Shown here: positions 13,414 through 19,513 of the stretch, one piece after another
Numbering within the stretch: the first letter of the stretch is position 1
How the letters are laid out: the number at the start of each line of letters is the position of its first letter
Source: an uncultured Oscillibacter sp.
GTDB taxonomy: Bacteria > Bacillota_A > Clostridia > Oscillospirales > Oscillospiraceae
NCBI GenBank assembly: GCA_902462475.1
Contig: CABQCB010000004.1
Coordinates: forward strand, 1-19,853
Length of the DNA stretch: 19,853 nucleotides
Reading direction: 5' to 3'
The notes under the pieces: model-generated
What the model was told of the DNA's origin: nothing
The model's input: only the letters and a program-made list of their open reading frames with translations
The model's database searches: none
Position numbers and translations under genes: made by a program

Positions 13414-14182
13414 ACGCATGCAGCATGTTTTGATTTTTCCGCTCCAGCACCAGCCGGTCCGCGATCATGGCAATGAACTCGGAGTTGGTGGGCTTTCCCT
13501 TGGCGTTGGACACGGTGTAGCCAAAGTACTTTTGCAGCGTCTCCAGATCGCCCCGGTCCCAGGCCACCTCGATGGCGTGGCGGATGGCCCGCTCCACCCG
13601 GGAAGCCGTGGTGCCGAACCGCTTGGCCACCTCGGGATAGAGCACCTTGGTCACGGCGTTGATCACGTCCATATCCTCCACGGCGATCATAATGGCCTCC
13701 CGCAGGTACTGATAGCCTTTGATGTGGGCGGGCACACCGATCTCGTGGATCACGGCGGTCACCAGGCTCTTCAGCTCCGGGGCCGACATCTGCGGCTCCG
13801 GCACCACCGGCGTGCACACGGCGCCCATCCGCTCCAGCAGAGCCTCCATCTCGCAGGGCTTGGAGAAGAAAAAGCTTGCGCCCAGACCCACTGCCTCGCC
13901 TACCGCCTGCTCCGTGCACAGGGCGGAGAGCACGATGACCTTCGGCGCTCCCGCCTCCTGCAGCCGCAGCCGCTTCATGAGGGCAAATCCGTCCATTCCC
14001 GGCAGCACCACGTCCATCAAAATGAGGTCCGGGTGCAGCTCGTCGCAAAGACGCAGCGCCTCCGCGCCGTCTCCCGTGGAGCCCGCCACGGTGAAACCAT
14101 CGGTTCCGTCGATCACATTCCGCAGCATGCCGCGGAATTCTTCATTGGCATCTGCCAGCAATACAGTTCTCCTGCTGTCCAT
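13412..14182 (-). CDS. spo0A: Sporulation master regulator Spo0A
   Basis: The phosphorylation-activated transcription factor that commits cells to sporulation; it binds 0A boxes (TGTCGAA). The 256 residues match the family. The receiver domain has phospho-acceptor Asp57 in [13 protein letters not shown] and the conserved Lys in FSKPCEME. The C-terminal sporulation-specific DNA-binding domain carries [19 protein letters not shown], the recognition-helix signature [18 protein letters not shown], and [24 protein letters not shown]. The usual Asp-Asp pair at the start of the receiver reads ADAN, so the second acidic residue is Ala12. The start at 14180-14182 follows AAAAGGGAAGAC; the frame is open to 14260 but without homology. 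Nearby spoIVB is on the same strand, as in Bacillus, but two extra genes and a Nudix gene intervene. Confidence 0.97.
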   Translation of the reverse strand: MDSRRTVLLADANEEFRGMLRNVIDGTDGFTVAGSTGDGAEALRLCDELHPDLILMDVVLPGMDGFALMKRLRLQEAGAPKVIVLSALCTEQAVGEAVGLGASFFFSKPCEMEALLERMGAVCTPVVPEPQMSAPELKSLVTAVIHEIGVPAHIKGYQYLREAIMIAVEDMDVINAVTKVLYPEVAKRFGTTASRVERAIRHAIEVAWDRGDLETLQKYFGYTVSNAKGKPTNSEFIAMIADRLVLERKNQNMLHA

Positions 14183-14284
14183 GTCTTCCCTTTTCCTTTT
14201 CCAAAGTTTTTGGGCACCGGAGGCCGCTCCCCGGCGTGCCTTCCGCTGCGACGGATTCATGAAGCTTCAAATCACGTTTTCTAT

Positions 14285-14313
14285 AAATTACCATAAACGG
14301 ACACGTTTTGCAA
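14285..14313 (-). promoter_or_regulatory. Candidate vegetative promoter of spo0A
   Basis: On the minus strand TTGCAA (14308-14313) and TAATTT (14285-14290) are 17 bp apart with TGG directly before the -10. The leader would be about 95 bases. A 0A-box-like CGTCGAA (one mismatch) lies upstream at 14344-14350. Confidence 0.45.
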
Positions 14314-14314
14314 C

Positions 14315-14384
14315 GGGAAACTGTAAATAAATTCCAAAAATCATTCGACGCTTTTCACATTTTATCTCCAAAGTGGGAAACTGT
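14315..14384 (+). repeat. Direct repeat GGGAAACTGT, 60 bp apart, upstream of spo0A
   Basis: The identical 10-mer occurs at 14315-14324 and 14375-14384 in the AT-rich region between divergent spo0A and the Nudix gene. The exact 60-bp period keeps both copies near the same helical face. It may be a regulatory binding pair; no known motif was recognised. Confidence 0.5.
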
Positions 14385-14435
14385 CCCTTTTTTCCAGGTG
14401 GAATTTGTGGTAATGTGGTGACAAGAGGTGAAATT

Positions 14436-15005
14436 ATGGAACTTTTGGAACAATTGGAGCACTATGTCCCCTGGAATGAGCAGGAAGCGGCGGACCGCCG
14501 GGAGCTCCTTCGGCGGCTGCATAGCGGTGAGCCGCTCTACACCCGGGAAAACGCCTCCGCCCACCTGACTGCCTCAGCCTGGGTGGTGAGTCCGGACCGG
14601 CAAAAGGTGCTCCTGGCCTATCACAATCTCTATGACTCCTGGGCCTGGCTGGGCGGTCACGCCGACGGGGAGCGGGATCTTCTCGCCGTTGCCCTGCGGG
14701 AGGTGCGGGAGGAGAGCGGGCTTGTGACCGTGACGCCCGTCACGCCGGAGCTCTATTCCCTGGAGATCCTGACGGTGGACGGCCACGAAAAGCACGGCCG
14801 GTACGTCTCCTCTCACCTGCATCTGAATGTGACCTATCTGCTGGAGGCAGACCCGGCCCAGCCCATCCGTCGTAAAGCCGATGAAAACAGCGCTGTGGGC
14901 TGGTTCACGCCGGAGGAGGCCATTGCGGCTTCGTCGGAGCCTTGGTTCCGAGAGCGGATCTACTCCAAACTCAACGCAAAGCTCTCCCGCTTCCCGGCCC
15001 GGTAA
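14436..15005 (+). CDS. Nudix hydrolase
   Basis: A 189-residue Nudix protein, a family that hydrolyses nucleoside diphosphates linked to another moiety, using Mg2+. The Nudix box is GGHADGE ... REVREESGL around residues 72-97. All core residues of the R-E-x2-E-E-x-G part are present; the earlier Glu of the G-x5-E pattern is replaced by Arg. An N-terminal helical region (about 1-40, with the WNEQEAADRRELLRRL segment) precedes the domain, and it ends FRERIYSKLNAKL. The start at 14436 follows AAGAGGTGA; an upstream in-frame start at 14373 lacks such a site. Substrate unknown. Its 3' end faces the next gene with only five bases between stop codons and no hairpin. Confidence 0.93.
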   Translation: MELLEQLEHYVPWNEQEAADRRELLRRLHSGEPLYTRENASAHLTASAWVVSPDRQKVLLAYHNLYDSWAWLGGHADGERDLLAVALREVREESGLVTVTPVTPELYSLEILTVDGHEKHGRYVSSHLHLNVTYLLEADPAQPIRRKADENSAVGWFTPEEAIAASSEPWFRERIYSKLNAKLSRFPAR

Positions 15006-15010
15006 AGGGG

Positions 15011-15487
15011 CTATTGCACTGCCTTTCGCCCAAAGGGGATAAACAGCAGCGGCGCAAAGCAGGCGGCGATGGTGGAAAAAGCAAGGTGATCAGTCAGCCG
15101 CAGGAGCCAGGAGGAAATCGTCCCCGTCCAGTTGAAAAACTTGGCCAGCTGCATGCTGAGGGAAAGGGGGAACGACGGGAGTGTCAGCTGCAAAACCACC
15201 ACGACGAAATAGACCGCGGAAATGATCCCTGCGGAAACGGCGATCTCCGCCCGGGTCATGGAGCGCAAGGCCCACAGCCCGCCCAGGGCCAGCACGATCA
15301 AAAACAGTGCCCCGTCAAAGATCGCGGAGCGGACCGGGTCGACGGACACGTTGGTGACCCCGTCGGCCCCCACGGTCCGGACCGTGAAAAAGACGCCGCC
15401 CAGGTATACCGTCACATAAAAACTCACATAGCTGGAAATCAGGCAAAAAACCGGGACTCTCCAAAGGGTGCGCAGGTGGATGTGCAT
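15011..15487 (-). CDS. Small multi-pass membrane protein of unknown function
   Basis: I do not recognise this 158-residue protein. It has four hydrophobic segments: about residues 12-36, 58-72 (ending GLWAL), 80-102 (including VYFVVVVLQL) and 135-152 (CFAPLLFIPFG). It ends in a short basic tail. A short, possibly external loop (GADGVTNVSVDPVRS) follows the first segment. The ATG at 15485-15487 has an excellent AAGGAGG site, and an extended -10 promoter lies upstream, so it is probably expressed. It is convergent with the Nudix gene without an intervening terminator, so their transcripts should overlap. Confidence 0.8.
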   Translation of the reverse strand: MHIHLRTLWRVPVFCLISSYVSFYVTVYLGGVFFTVRTVGADGVTNVSVDPVRSAIFDGALFLIVLALGGLWALRSMTRAEIAVSAGIISAVYFVVVVLQLTLPSFPLSLSMQLAKFFNWTGTISSWLLRLTDHLAFSTIAACFAPLLFIPFGRKAVQ

Positions 15488-15519
15488 CGTGATCCCTCCT
15501 TGTTTTGTTGTCTTCTTTC

Positions 15520-15528
15520 AGTATAGCA
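15520..15528 (-). promoter_or_regulatory. Extended -10 promoter of the small membrane protein gene
   Basis: The minus strand reads TGCTATACT, an extended -10 with a near-consensus hexamer, about 32 bases before the start codon. No -35 is recognisable. Confidence 0.5.
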
Positions 15529-15543
15529 TACGTACAGCGGAAA

Positions 15544-15568
15544 CGGCAGGGGCAAATCGCCCCTGCCG
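15544..15568. other. Strong inverted repeat downstream of the spoIVB 3'-end fragment
   Basis: A perfect 10-bp GC stem (15544-15553 with 15559-15568, loop of five). Neither side has a proper T-run, so it is a poor intrinsic terminator today. Its place just after the displaced spoIVB end fits a former terminator of that gene. Confidence 0.55.
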
Positions 15569-15573
15569 CTCGT

Positions 15574-15624
15574 TTATTTTGCCGCTTTCGGCATAGTTTC
15601 AGGAAAAATTCCATATCCTTTGAT
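15574..15624 (-). pseudogene. Vestigial 3' end of spoIVB (duplicated fragment)
   Basis: On the minus strand the bases 15574-15621 read K-G-Y-G-I-F-P-E-T-M-P-K-A-A-K-stop, against the real SpoIVB C-terminus K-G-Y-G-I-F-L-E-T-M-L-K-A-A-E-stop. At DNA level 15581-15622 matches 16212-16253 at 39 of 42 positions, and similarity ends sharply on both sides. No start codon or upstream homology exists, so it is not expressed as a protein. The extra gene at 15654-16085 lies between the two copies. Confidence 0.8.
15581..15622. repeat. 42-bp direct repeat, copy 1 (other copy 16212-16253)
   Basis: Direct repeat with 39/42 identity, offset 631 bp. Copy 2 is the live 3' end of spoIVB. The pair brackets one gene together with its promoter, resembling att-like ends or a partial tandem duplication. 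Confidence 0.85.
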
Positions 15625-15653
15625 AGAAGCAACATCGCCGGCATGTTTTTACA

Positions 15654-16085
15654 CTAGTCCAGCTCTTGCGAAAAAAAGTCCACTTCTACCAGATAGACAA
15701 AACTGCCCGGCGTCCGGACCGCGCGGGCCCTGTCCTTCCACCACACGGTGGTCTCATCAGCGGCCACTGTGACGGTCTGCCCGTCCCGGAGCTCATAGGT
15801 GATCTCAACGGCTTCCTCCCGGCTTCCCTCCGGCTTTTCCAGCAGGGAGTACTTCAAAAAGCCGGTCAGCGCCACCGCAAGATCGATGGACTCCGCATCG
15901 GTATAGGTTTTCACGGTATCCGTGATACGGGGGCAGGAGATCGTGACTTTGCAGACGTCCTCGGCTTTGGGGATACCAAACAGCCACATGCCGTCCTTGA
16001 CGATGGAAATAAACACAAACAGGATGGCCAGGCGGACCAGATCCAAGCTCCATTGTTTGATCCGGCGCTTCCACTTGCGGTTCAT
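15654..16085 (-). CDS. Single-pass membrane-anchored protein of unknown function
   Basis: A 143-residue protein that I cannot assign to a family. The N-terminus is strongly basic (MNRKWKRRIKQW), one transmembrane helix follows (about residues 14-32, LVRLAILFVFISIV), and the remaining 105 residues are predicted outside the membrane. That part alternates strands and helices: KVTISCPRITDTVKTY, a helix around DLAVALTGFLKYSL, then VEITYELRDGQTVTV and WWKDRARAVRTP. The single Cys-Pro and the paired strands suggest a small ligand- or peptide-binding fold, which is a guess. The start at 16083-16085 has a GGAGGAGG site. It has its own near-consensus promoter and lies between the two copies of the spoIVB 3' end, so it may be a late insertion. 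Confidence 0.8.
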   Translation of the reverse strand: MNRKWKRRIKQWSLDLVRLAILFVFISIVKDGMWLFGIPKAEDVCKVTISCPRITDTVKTYTDAESIDLAVALTGFLKYSLLEKPEGSREEAVEITYELRDGQTVTVAADETTVWWKDRARAVRTPGSFVYLVEVDFFSQELD

Positions 16086-16126
16086 TGGGGTCCCTCCTCC
16101 CGTTCTCCTTGTGGATTTGTGCCTGT

Positions 16127-16154
16127 ATTTTATCATACCGCCTGCCGCTGTCAA
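16127..16154 (-). promoter_or_regulatory. Strong sigma-A promoter of the 15654-16085 gene
   Basis: On the minus strand a perfect TTGACA (16149-16154) and TAAAAT (16127-16132) are 16 bp apart, immediately after the spoIVB terminator. Confidence 0.75.
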
Positions 16155-16159
16155 GGGCA

Positions 16160-16199
16160 GCCCCAAAAACGATGTAAGGGCAGCCCTCAGGCTGCCCTT
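16160..16199 (-). terminator. Hairpin terminator after spoIVB
   Basis: A perfect 10-bp stem (16176-16185 with 16190-16199, loop of four) lies six bases past the spoIVB stop. On the minus strand the tail is TT, six other bases, then TTTTT, so the U-tract is displaced and termination may be partial. Confidence 0.65.
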
Positions 16200-16204
16200 T
16201 TCGG

Positions 16205-17242
16205 TCATTCGGCCGCTTTCAGCATAGTTTCAAGGAAAATTCCATATCCTTTGGTTGGATCATTCAGCAGTACGTGGGTCACGGCGCCCACAAATTTCCC
16301 GTTCTGGAGAATGGGGCTGCCGCTCATGCCCTGGACGATACCGCCGGTGGCTGCGATCAGCTCCGGATCGGTGACGCGGAGCACCATGTCCCGGCCGTCG
16401 GCAGACGTGCCGGCACTGAGGATCTCGATGTCATAGGCGCAGATCTCGTCGCCTTCCACGTTGGAGAGGATGGTAGCCGGCCCAGGCACCACCTCGTCCG
16501 CCGCGGCAACGGGCAGGGCCTCGCCCACATCCCAGCAGGAGGCGTCGGCCTCCAGATGGCCGAACACACCACTTTGGGTGTTGGCGTACAGGGTACCCAG
16601 GTCGCCGCTGAGGTCAAAGTCGCCCCGCAGCTCACCGGCGCTGCCCGCCTCACCCTTCTTCACCGCCTTCACTGTGGACGGCAGAATGGAGCCGGAGGAA
16701 AACGGCATCAGCTGGGCGGTATCCACATCGGCGATGCCGTGGCCCAGGGCGCCGAAAGCCCCGGTGTCGGGATCATAATAGGTGACGGTGCCGATGCCGG
16801 CCATGGAGTCCCGGATCCAGGCACCGATGGAATAGGTGCCCTGTTCATTTTTTTCCGCGGACACGCTAAGTGCCAGCTGGCGGCCGTTGCGGCTCACCTG
16901 CAGATTGGTGGAGGCGCCGCCCTGCTGCTGGAGCAACTGCTGGAACTGCTCCGTGGACTGGACGGAAACACCGCCGCATTTGACGATCACGTCGCCGGTC
17001 TGCAAGCCGCATTCCTTGGCAGGCGTCTGTCCCTCCGGGAGCTTCACCACCAGGACGCCTCGGGAGAAGAGCTTAATGCCGACGGTATGGCCCACGGGCA
17101 CCAGTTTTTCAGGCAGTGCGGACGTGCCGGCGCCGGAGAGCTCCGCTGCGCCGGCGGGAACGGCAGCGGTCAGCATCAGGGCCAGGAGCAGCGCCGCTCC
17201 GCCCCGCAGCAGCCGCTTTGCCGTTTGCGTTGGTTCATGCAA
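16205..17242 (-). CDS. spoIVB: SpoIVB serine peptidase (sigma-K checkpoint signal)
   Basis: The forespore-secreted serine peptidase that cleaves SpoIVFA and so releases pro-sigma-K processing in the mother cell (known from Bacillus). Of 345 residues, a signal/anchor helix covers about 12-32. A PDZ domain covers about 45-128 (SRGVLVVKLPEGQTPAKECGL and LQTGDVIVKCGG). The S55 peptidase domain has His168 in GALGHGI and the Ser of QGMSGSPIL (307-309). It is shorter than the Bacillus protein (about 426). The start is TTG at 17240-17242: an in-frame TGA sits just upstream, GGAAGGGGTGA is well placed, and the nearby ATG at 17236-17238 is in another frame. A terminator-like hairpin lies directly upstream. 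Its last 42 bases are duplicated at 15581-15622. Confidence 0.95.
   Translation of the reverse strand: MHEPTQTAKRLLRGGAALLLALMLTAAVPAGAAELSGAGTSALPEKLVPVGHTVGIKLFSRGVLVVKLPEGQTPAKECGLQTGDVIVKCGGVSVQSTEQFQQLLQQQGGASTNLQVSRNGRQLALSVSAEKNEQGTYSIGAWIRDSMAGIGTVTYYDPDTGAFGALGHGIADVDTAQLMPFSSGSILPSTVKAVKKGEAGSAGELRGDFDLSGDLGTLYANTQSGVFGHLEADASCWDVGEALPVAAADEVVPGPATILSNVEGDEICAYDIEILSAGTSADGRDMVLRVTDPELIAATGGIVQGMSGSPILQNGKFVGAVTHVLLNDPTKGYGIFLETMLKAAE
16212..16253. repeat. 42-bp direct repeat, copy 2 (3' end of spoIVB)
   Basis: The live copy of the repeat also found at 15581-15622 (39/42 identical). It encodes the SpoIVB C-terminus K-G-Y-G-I-F-L-E-T-M-L-K-A-A. Confidence 0.85.
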
Positions 17243-17259
17243 ATACGATCACCCCTTCC

Positions 17260-17293
17260 AAAAAACTGCCGGCAGCCCATGACGGTGCCGGCA
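17260..17293 (-). terminator. Hairpin with T-run directly upstream of spoIVB
   Basis: TGCCGGCA at 17286-17293 and again at 17267-17274 (self-complementary, so the copies pair with each other), separated by 11 bases, is followed on the minus strand by GTTTTTT (17260-17265). This is a good intrinsic terminator. It ends only about 18 bases before the spoIVB start codon, so it may be a second ftsZ terminator or a leader attenuator for spoIVB. Confidence 0.7.
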
Positions 17294-17386
17294 AGCGTAT
17301 TTTGGACGAAAGGCGCGAAATCTCCCCTTGCAAAAAGCGGCAGCACCGCCATGGGCCGGATATCCAAACCGCGGCGCGCCGGGGAG

Positions 17387-17420
17387 AAAAAAGCGCCCCG
17401 CAGGAAAATCCTGCGGGGCG
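17387..17420 (-). terminator. Terminator of ftsZ
   Basis: A perfect 12-bp GC-rich stem (17394-17405 with 17409-17420) is followed on the minus strand by GCTTTTTT, with the T-run at 17387-17392, ten bases past the ftsZ stop. Confidence 0.93.
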
Positions 17421-17429
17421 TTCCAGTTT

Positions 17430-18557
17430 TTAATCCCGTTTGTTGAAGATTTTCAAAATGTCGTCGAACACGTCGTCGGTCTCGTCCTCCACCTTGGGCA
17501 CATCCACTTCCTTCAGAGGAACGGGCTCGGGAGCGGTGACCGCGCGGGCGCTCTGGTCCGCCTGGACGCTCTGCATCTTGGGCAGCTCCTGCTGAGCCGG
17601 GGCCTTGTCAAAGCCGGTGGCGATGACGGTGACGCGGATCTCGTCGTCCATGGTCTCGTCGAAGGTGGCGCCGAAAATGGTGAGGGCGTCGGGATGGACA
17701 GCCTCCTGTACCAGCGACGCCGCCTGCTCCACTTCCTCCAGGCCGATGTCCATGGAGCCTGTGATGTTGATGAGCACGCCCTTGGCGCCCTCGATAGAGG
17801 TCTCCAGCAGGGGGCTGGAAATGGCCATCTTGGCAGCCTCCTCGGCCTTGCCCTTGCCGGCGGCCCGGCCCACGCCCATGTGGGCCATGCCCGCGTTTTT
17901 CATGACGGCGGTCACGTCGGCGAAGTCCAGGTTGATAAAGCCGGTATCCCGGATCAGGTCGGAGATGGACTGCACCGCCTGGCGCAGCACATCGTCGGCG
18001 ATCTCAAAGGCGTTGGCAAAGGTGATCTTCTGATCGGTGGCGTGCTTGAGCCGGTCGTTGGGGATGATGACCAGGGAGTCCACCCGGTCCTTCAGCTCGG
18101 AAATGCCCGCCTCGGCAGCCCGCATACGGCGGGGTCCCTCAAAGCCGAAGGGCTTGGTCACCACGGCCACCGTGAGGATATCCATCTCCTTGGCGATCTC
18201 CGCCACGATGGGCGCGCCGCCGGTACCGGTGCCGCCGCCCATACCGGCGGTGATGAACACCATATCCGTATCCTCCAGCGCCTTGGCGATCTGCTGACGG
18301 CTCTCCTCGGCGGACTTGCGGCCCACCTCCGGGTCGGAGCCGGCGCCCTGACCGTGGGTCAGTTTCTCGCCGATCTGGATCTTGTATGTAGCACTGGAAA
18401 CATTCAGTGCCTGCTTATCGGTGTTCACCGCTACAAAGTCCACGCCCTTGGTGCCGGAGCGAACCATGCGGTTTACCACATTGTTGCCGCCGCCGCCCAC
18501 GCCGATCACTTTAATATTGACAACGGTATCGGGACCGGTCTCCAATCCAAACGCCAT
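17430..18557 (-). CDS. ftsZ: Cell division protein FtsZ
   Basis: The tubulin-like GTPase that forms the division ring, in both vegetative and polar (sporulation) septa. The 375 residues match the family. The GTP-binding domain starts [18 protein letters not shown], the tubulin signature GGGTGTG is at residues 107-113, and the T7 synergy loop NLDFADV is at 209-215. An acidic, variable linker (about 318-360) leads to the conserved C-terminal peptide [11 protein letters not shown] that docks FtsA/SepF. The start at 18555-18557 is preceded by TAGGAGG. Unlike the Bacillus order ftsA-ftsZ, no ftsA lies upstream: the next gene is divIB, so ring anchoring may use SepF or an ftsA elsewhere. It has its own promoter and terminator. 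Confidence 0.98.
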   Translation of the reverse strand: MAFGLETGPDTVVNIKVIGVGGGGNNVVNRMVRSGTKGVDFVAVNTDKQALNVSSATYKIQIGEKLTHGQGAGSDPEVGRKSAEESRQQIAKALEDTDMVFITAGMGGGTGTGGAPIVAEIAKEMDILTVAVVTKPFGFEGPRRMRAAEAGISELKDRVDSLVIIPNDRLKHATDQKITFANAFEIADDVLRQAVQSISDLIRDTGFINLDFADVTAVMKNAGMAHMGVGRAAGKGKAEEAAKMAISSPLLETSIEGAKGVLINITGSMDIGLEEVEQAASLVQEAVHPDALTIFGATFDETMDDEIRVTVIATGFDKAPAQQELPKMQSVQADQSARAVTAPEPVPLKEVDVPKVEDETDDVFDDILKIFNKRD

Positions 18558-18640
18558 AGTGTGCCTCCTACTATCATTTGTGCAAAAGGGCGGTGCCGCC
18601 CTTGAATGTCGCAATATCCTGTGGTTGCCGGATTTAGTTT

Positions 18641-18669
18641 ATTGTATGACACTTTGCCGCCGCGGTCAA
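18641..18669 (-). promoter_or_regulatory. Sigma-A promoter of ftsZ
   Basis: On the minus strand TTGACC (18664-18669) and TACAAT (18641-18646) are exactly 17 bp apart. The leader to the ATG is about 75 bases and contains a small dyad at 18586-18603 (AAGGGCG pairing CGCCCTT) followed by four T's, a weak attenuator candidate. Confidence 0.8.
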
Positions 18670-18741
18670 GTAGCGGCCTGCCTTTTCCAGGAGTTTTTTA
18701 TAAAGAAACCCAGGGGGAAAACGCCCTCCTCCCACGGTTCG

Positions 18742-19503
18742 TCAGTTTTCGATAAAATGCACTTCTCCGTTGTCCCAGGTCATCTGAATGGTACCGGTCT
18801 GGTTGGTTTCCAGCTGCTCCACCACCTGCACCAGCGCCCGCAGTTTCCGGGTATAATCCGCCCCGTAGGGGAGCTCCACGGAAAACCGCCCGGCGTACTC
18901 CATGACCAGTTCCGAAAGGTCATCCAGGCGGATGGCCTGTACCTGCTCGCTGAGCCCAGCCTCCTCCAGCGCAGCCATCAAATCCAGCAGGCTCTGCTGC
19001 TGGGAGGCGTACTCCGTGGCCAGGGCCAGGCGCGTTCCCACAGAGGGCGCCAGCAGCTGGCAGCCGCTGATAACGGCATATCCCTCCGCCTGGGTGGTGT
19101 CCAGCTGCTCCACGATGCGTCCGCTGGGGCTGACCAGCCAGGCAAAGCCGTCCTGCACCACCGCCATGGGTGTGCCGCACTCTTTGATCTCGATGAGCAG
19201 GGTATCCGGGAGCTTGCGGTTGATGCGGATCTCATCCACATAGGGCAGCGCCGTGCGGATATTGCCGGCCACGGCGTACTTATTGAGCAAAAACAGGTTG
19301 TCGCCCACGCCTACGCCGCTGGCCTCCACGATCTGGTCCTGGGTGTAACGCTCCTGTCCTGTGACCACGATGGTGTTCACCCGGAAAAACAGCGTCAGTG
19401 CCGCCACCAGGCAGCCGCAGATCACCAGCATGGACAGCACCTTATAGAGGAAGCCAAAGCTCCCTCTCCTGCGCTTTCGTTTGGAATGTCTGCGTCGTGC
19501 CAT
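18742..19503 (-). CDS. divIB: Cell division protein DivIB/FtsQ
   Basis: A bitopic divisome protein of 253 residues that links early and late division proteins (the FtsQ-FtsL-FtsB complex). A short, very basic cytoplasmic tail (MARRRHSKRKRRR) precedes one transmembrane helix (about 19-40). A POTRA domain begins FRVNTIVVTGQERYTQDQI (about 40-110) and includes NRKLPDTLLIEIKE. The beta domain has a DGFAWLVSPSGRIVEQ start and ends KLRALVQVVEQLE ... DNGEVHFIEN. Length and order match the family. The start at 19501-19503 follows GAGGAG, 10 bases after the murA stop, so it is co-transcribed with murA, which supplies cell-wall precursor. Confidence 0.94.
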   Translation of the reverse strand: MARRRHSKRKRRRGSFGFLYKVLSMLVICGCLVAALTLFFRVNTIVVTGQERYTQDQIVEASGVGVGDNLFLLNKYAVAGNIRTALPYVDEIRINRKLPDTLLIEIKECGTPMAVVQDGFAWLVSPSGRIVEQLDTTQAEGYAVISGCQLLAPSVGTRLALATEYASQQQSLLDLMAALEEAGLSEQVQAIRLDDLSELVMEYAGRFSVELPYGADYTRKLRALVQVVEQLETNQTGTIQMTWDNGEVHFIEN

Positions 19504-19513
19504 GCTGTGCTCC

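Noticed and set aside
12194..14296. A 700-codon plus-strand open frame running through the DUF2812 gene and antisense to spo0A
   Set aside because: It has the low-complexity Gly/Pro/Arg/His-rich composition typical of shadow frames in GC-rich DNA, overlaps two well-recognised genes, crosses a terminator and has no family resemblance.
14371..14391. Hairpin GGGA-AACTG-TCCC followed by a T-run ahead of the Nudix gene
   Set aside because: The stem is only four base pairs and the adjoining bases do not pair well; too weak for a terminator.
18700..18741. Possible terminator after divIB (GGGAGGAGGG against CCCCCTGGG)
   Set aside because: Pairing is imperfect and the T-run interrupted; it may slow transcription but is not convincing as a terminator.
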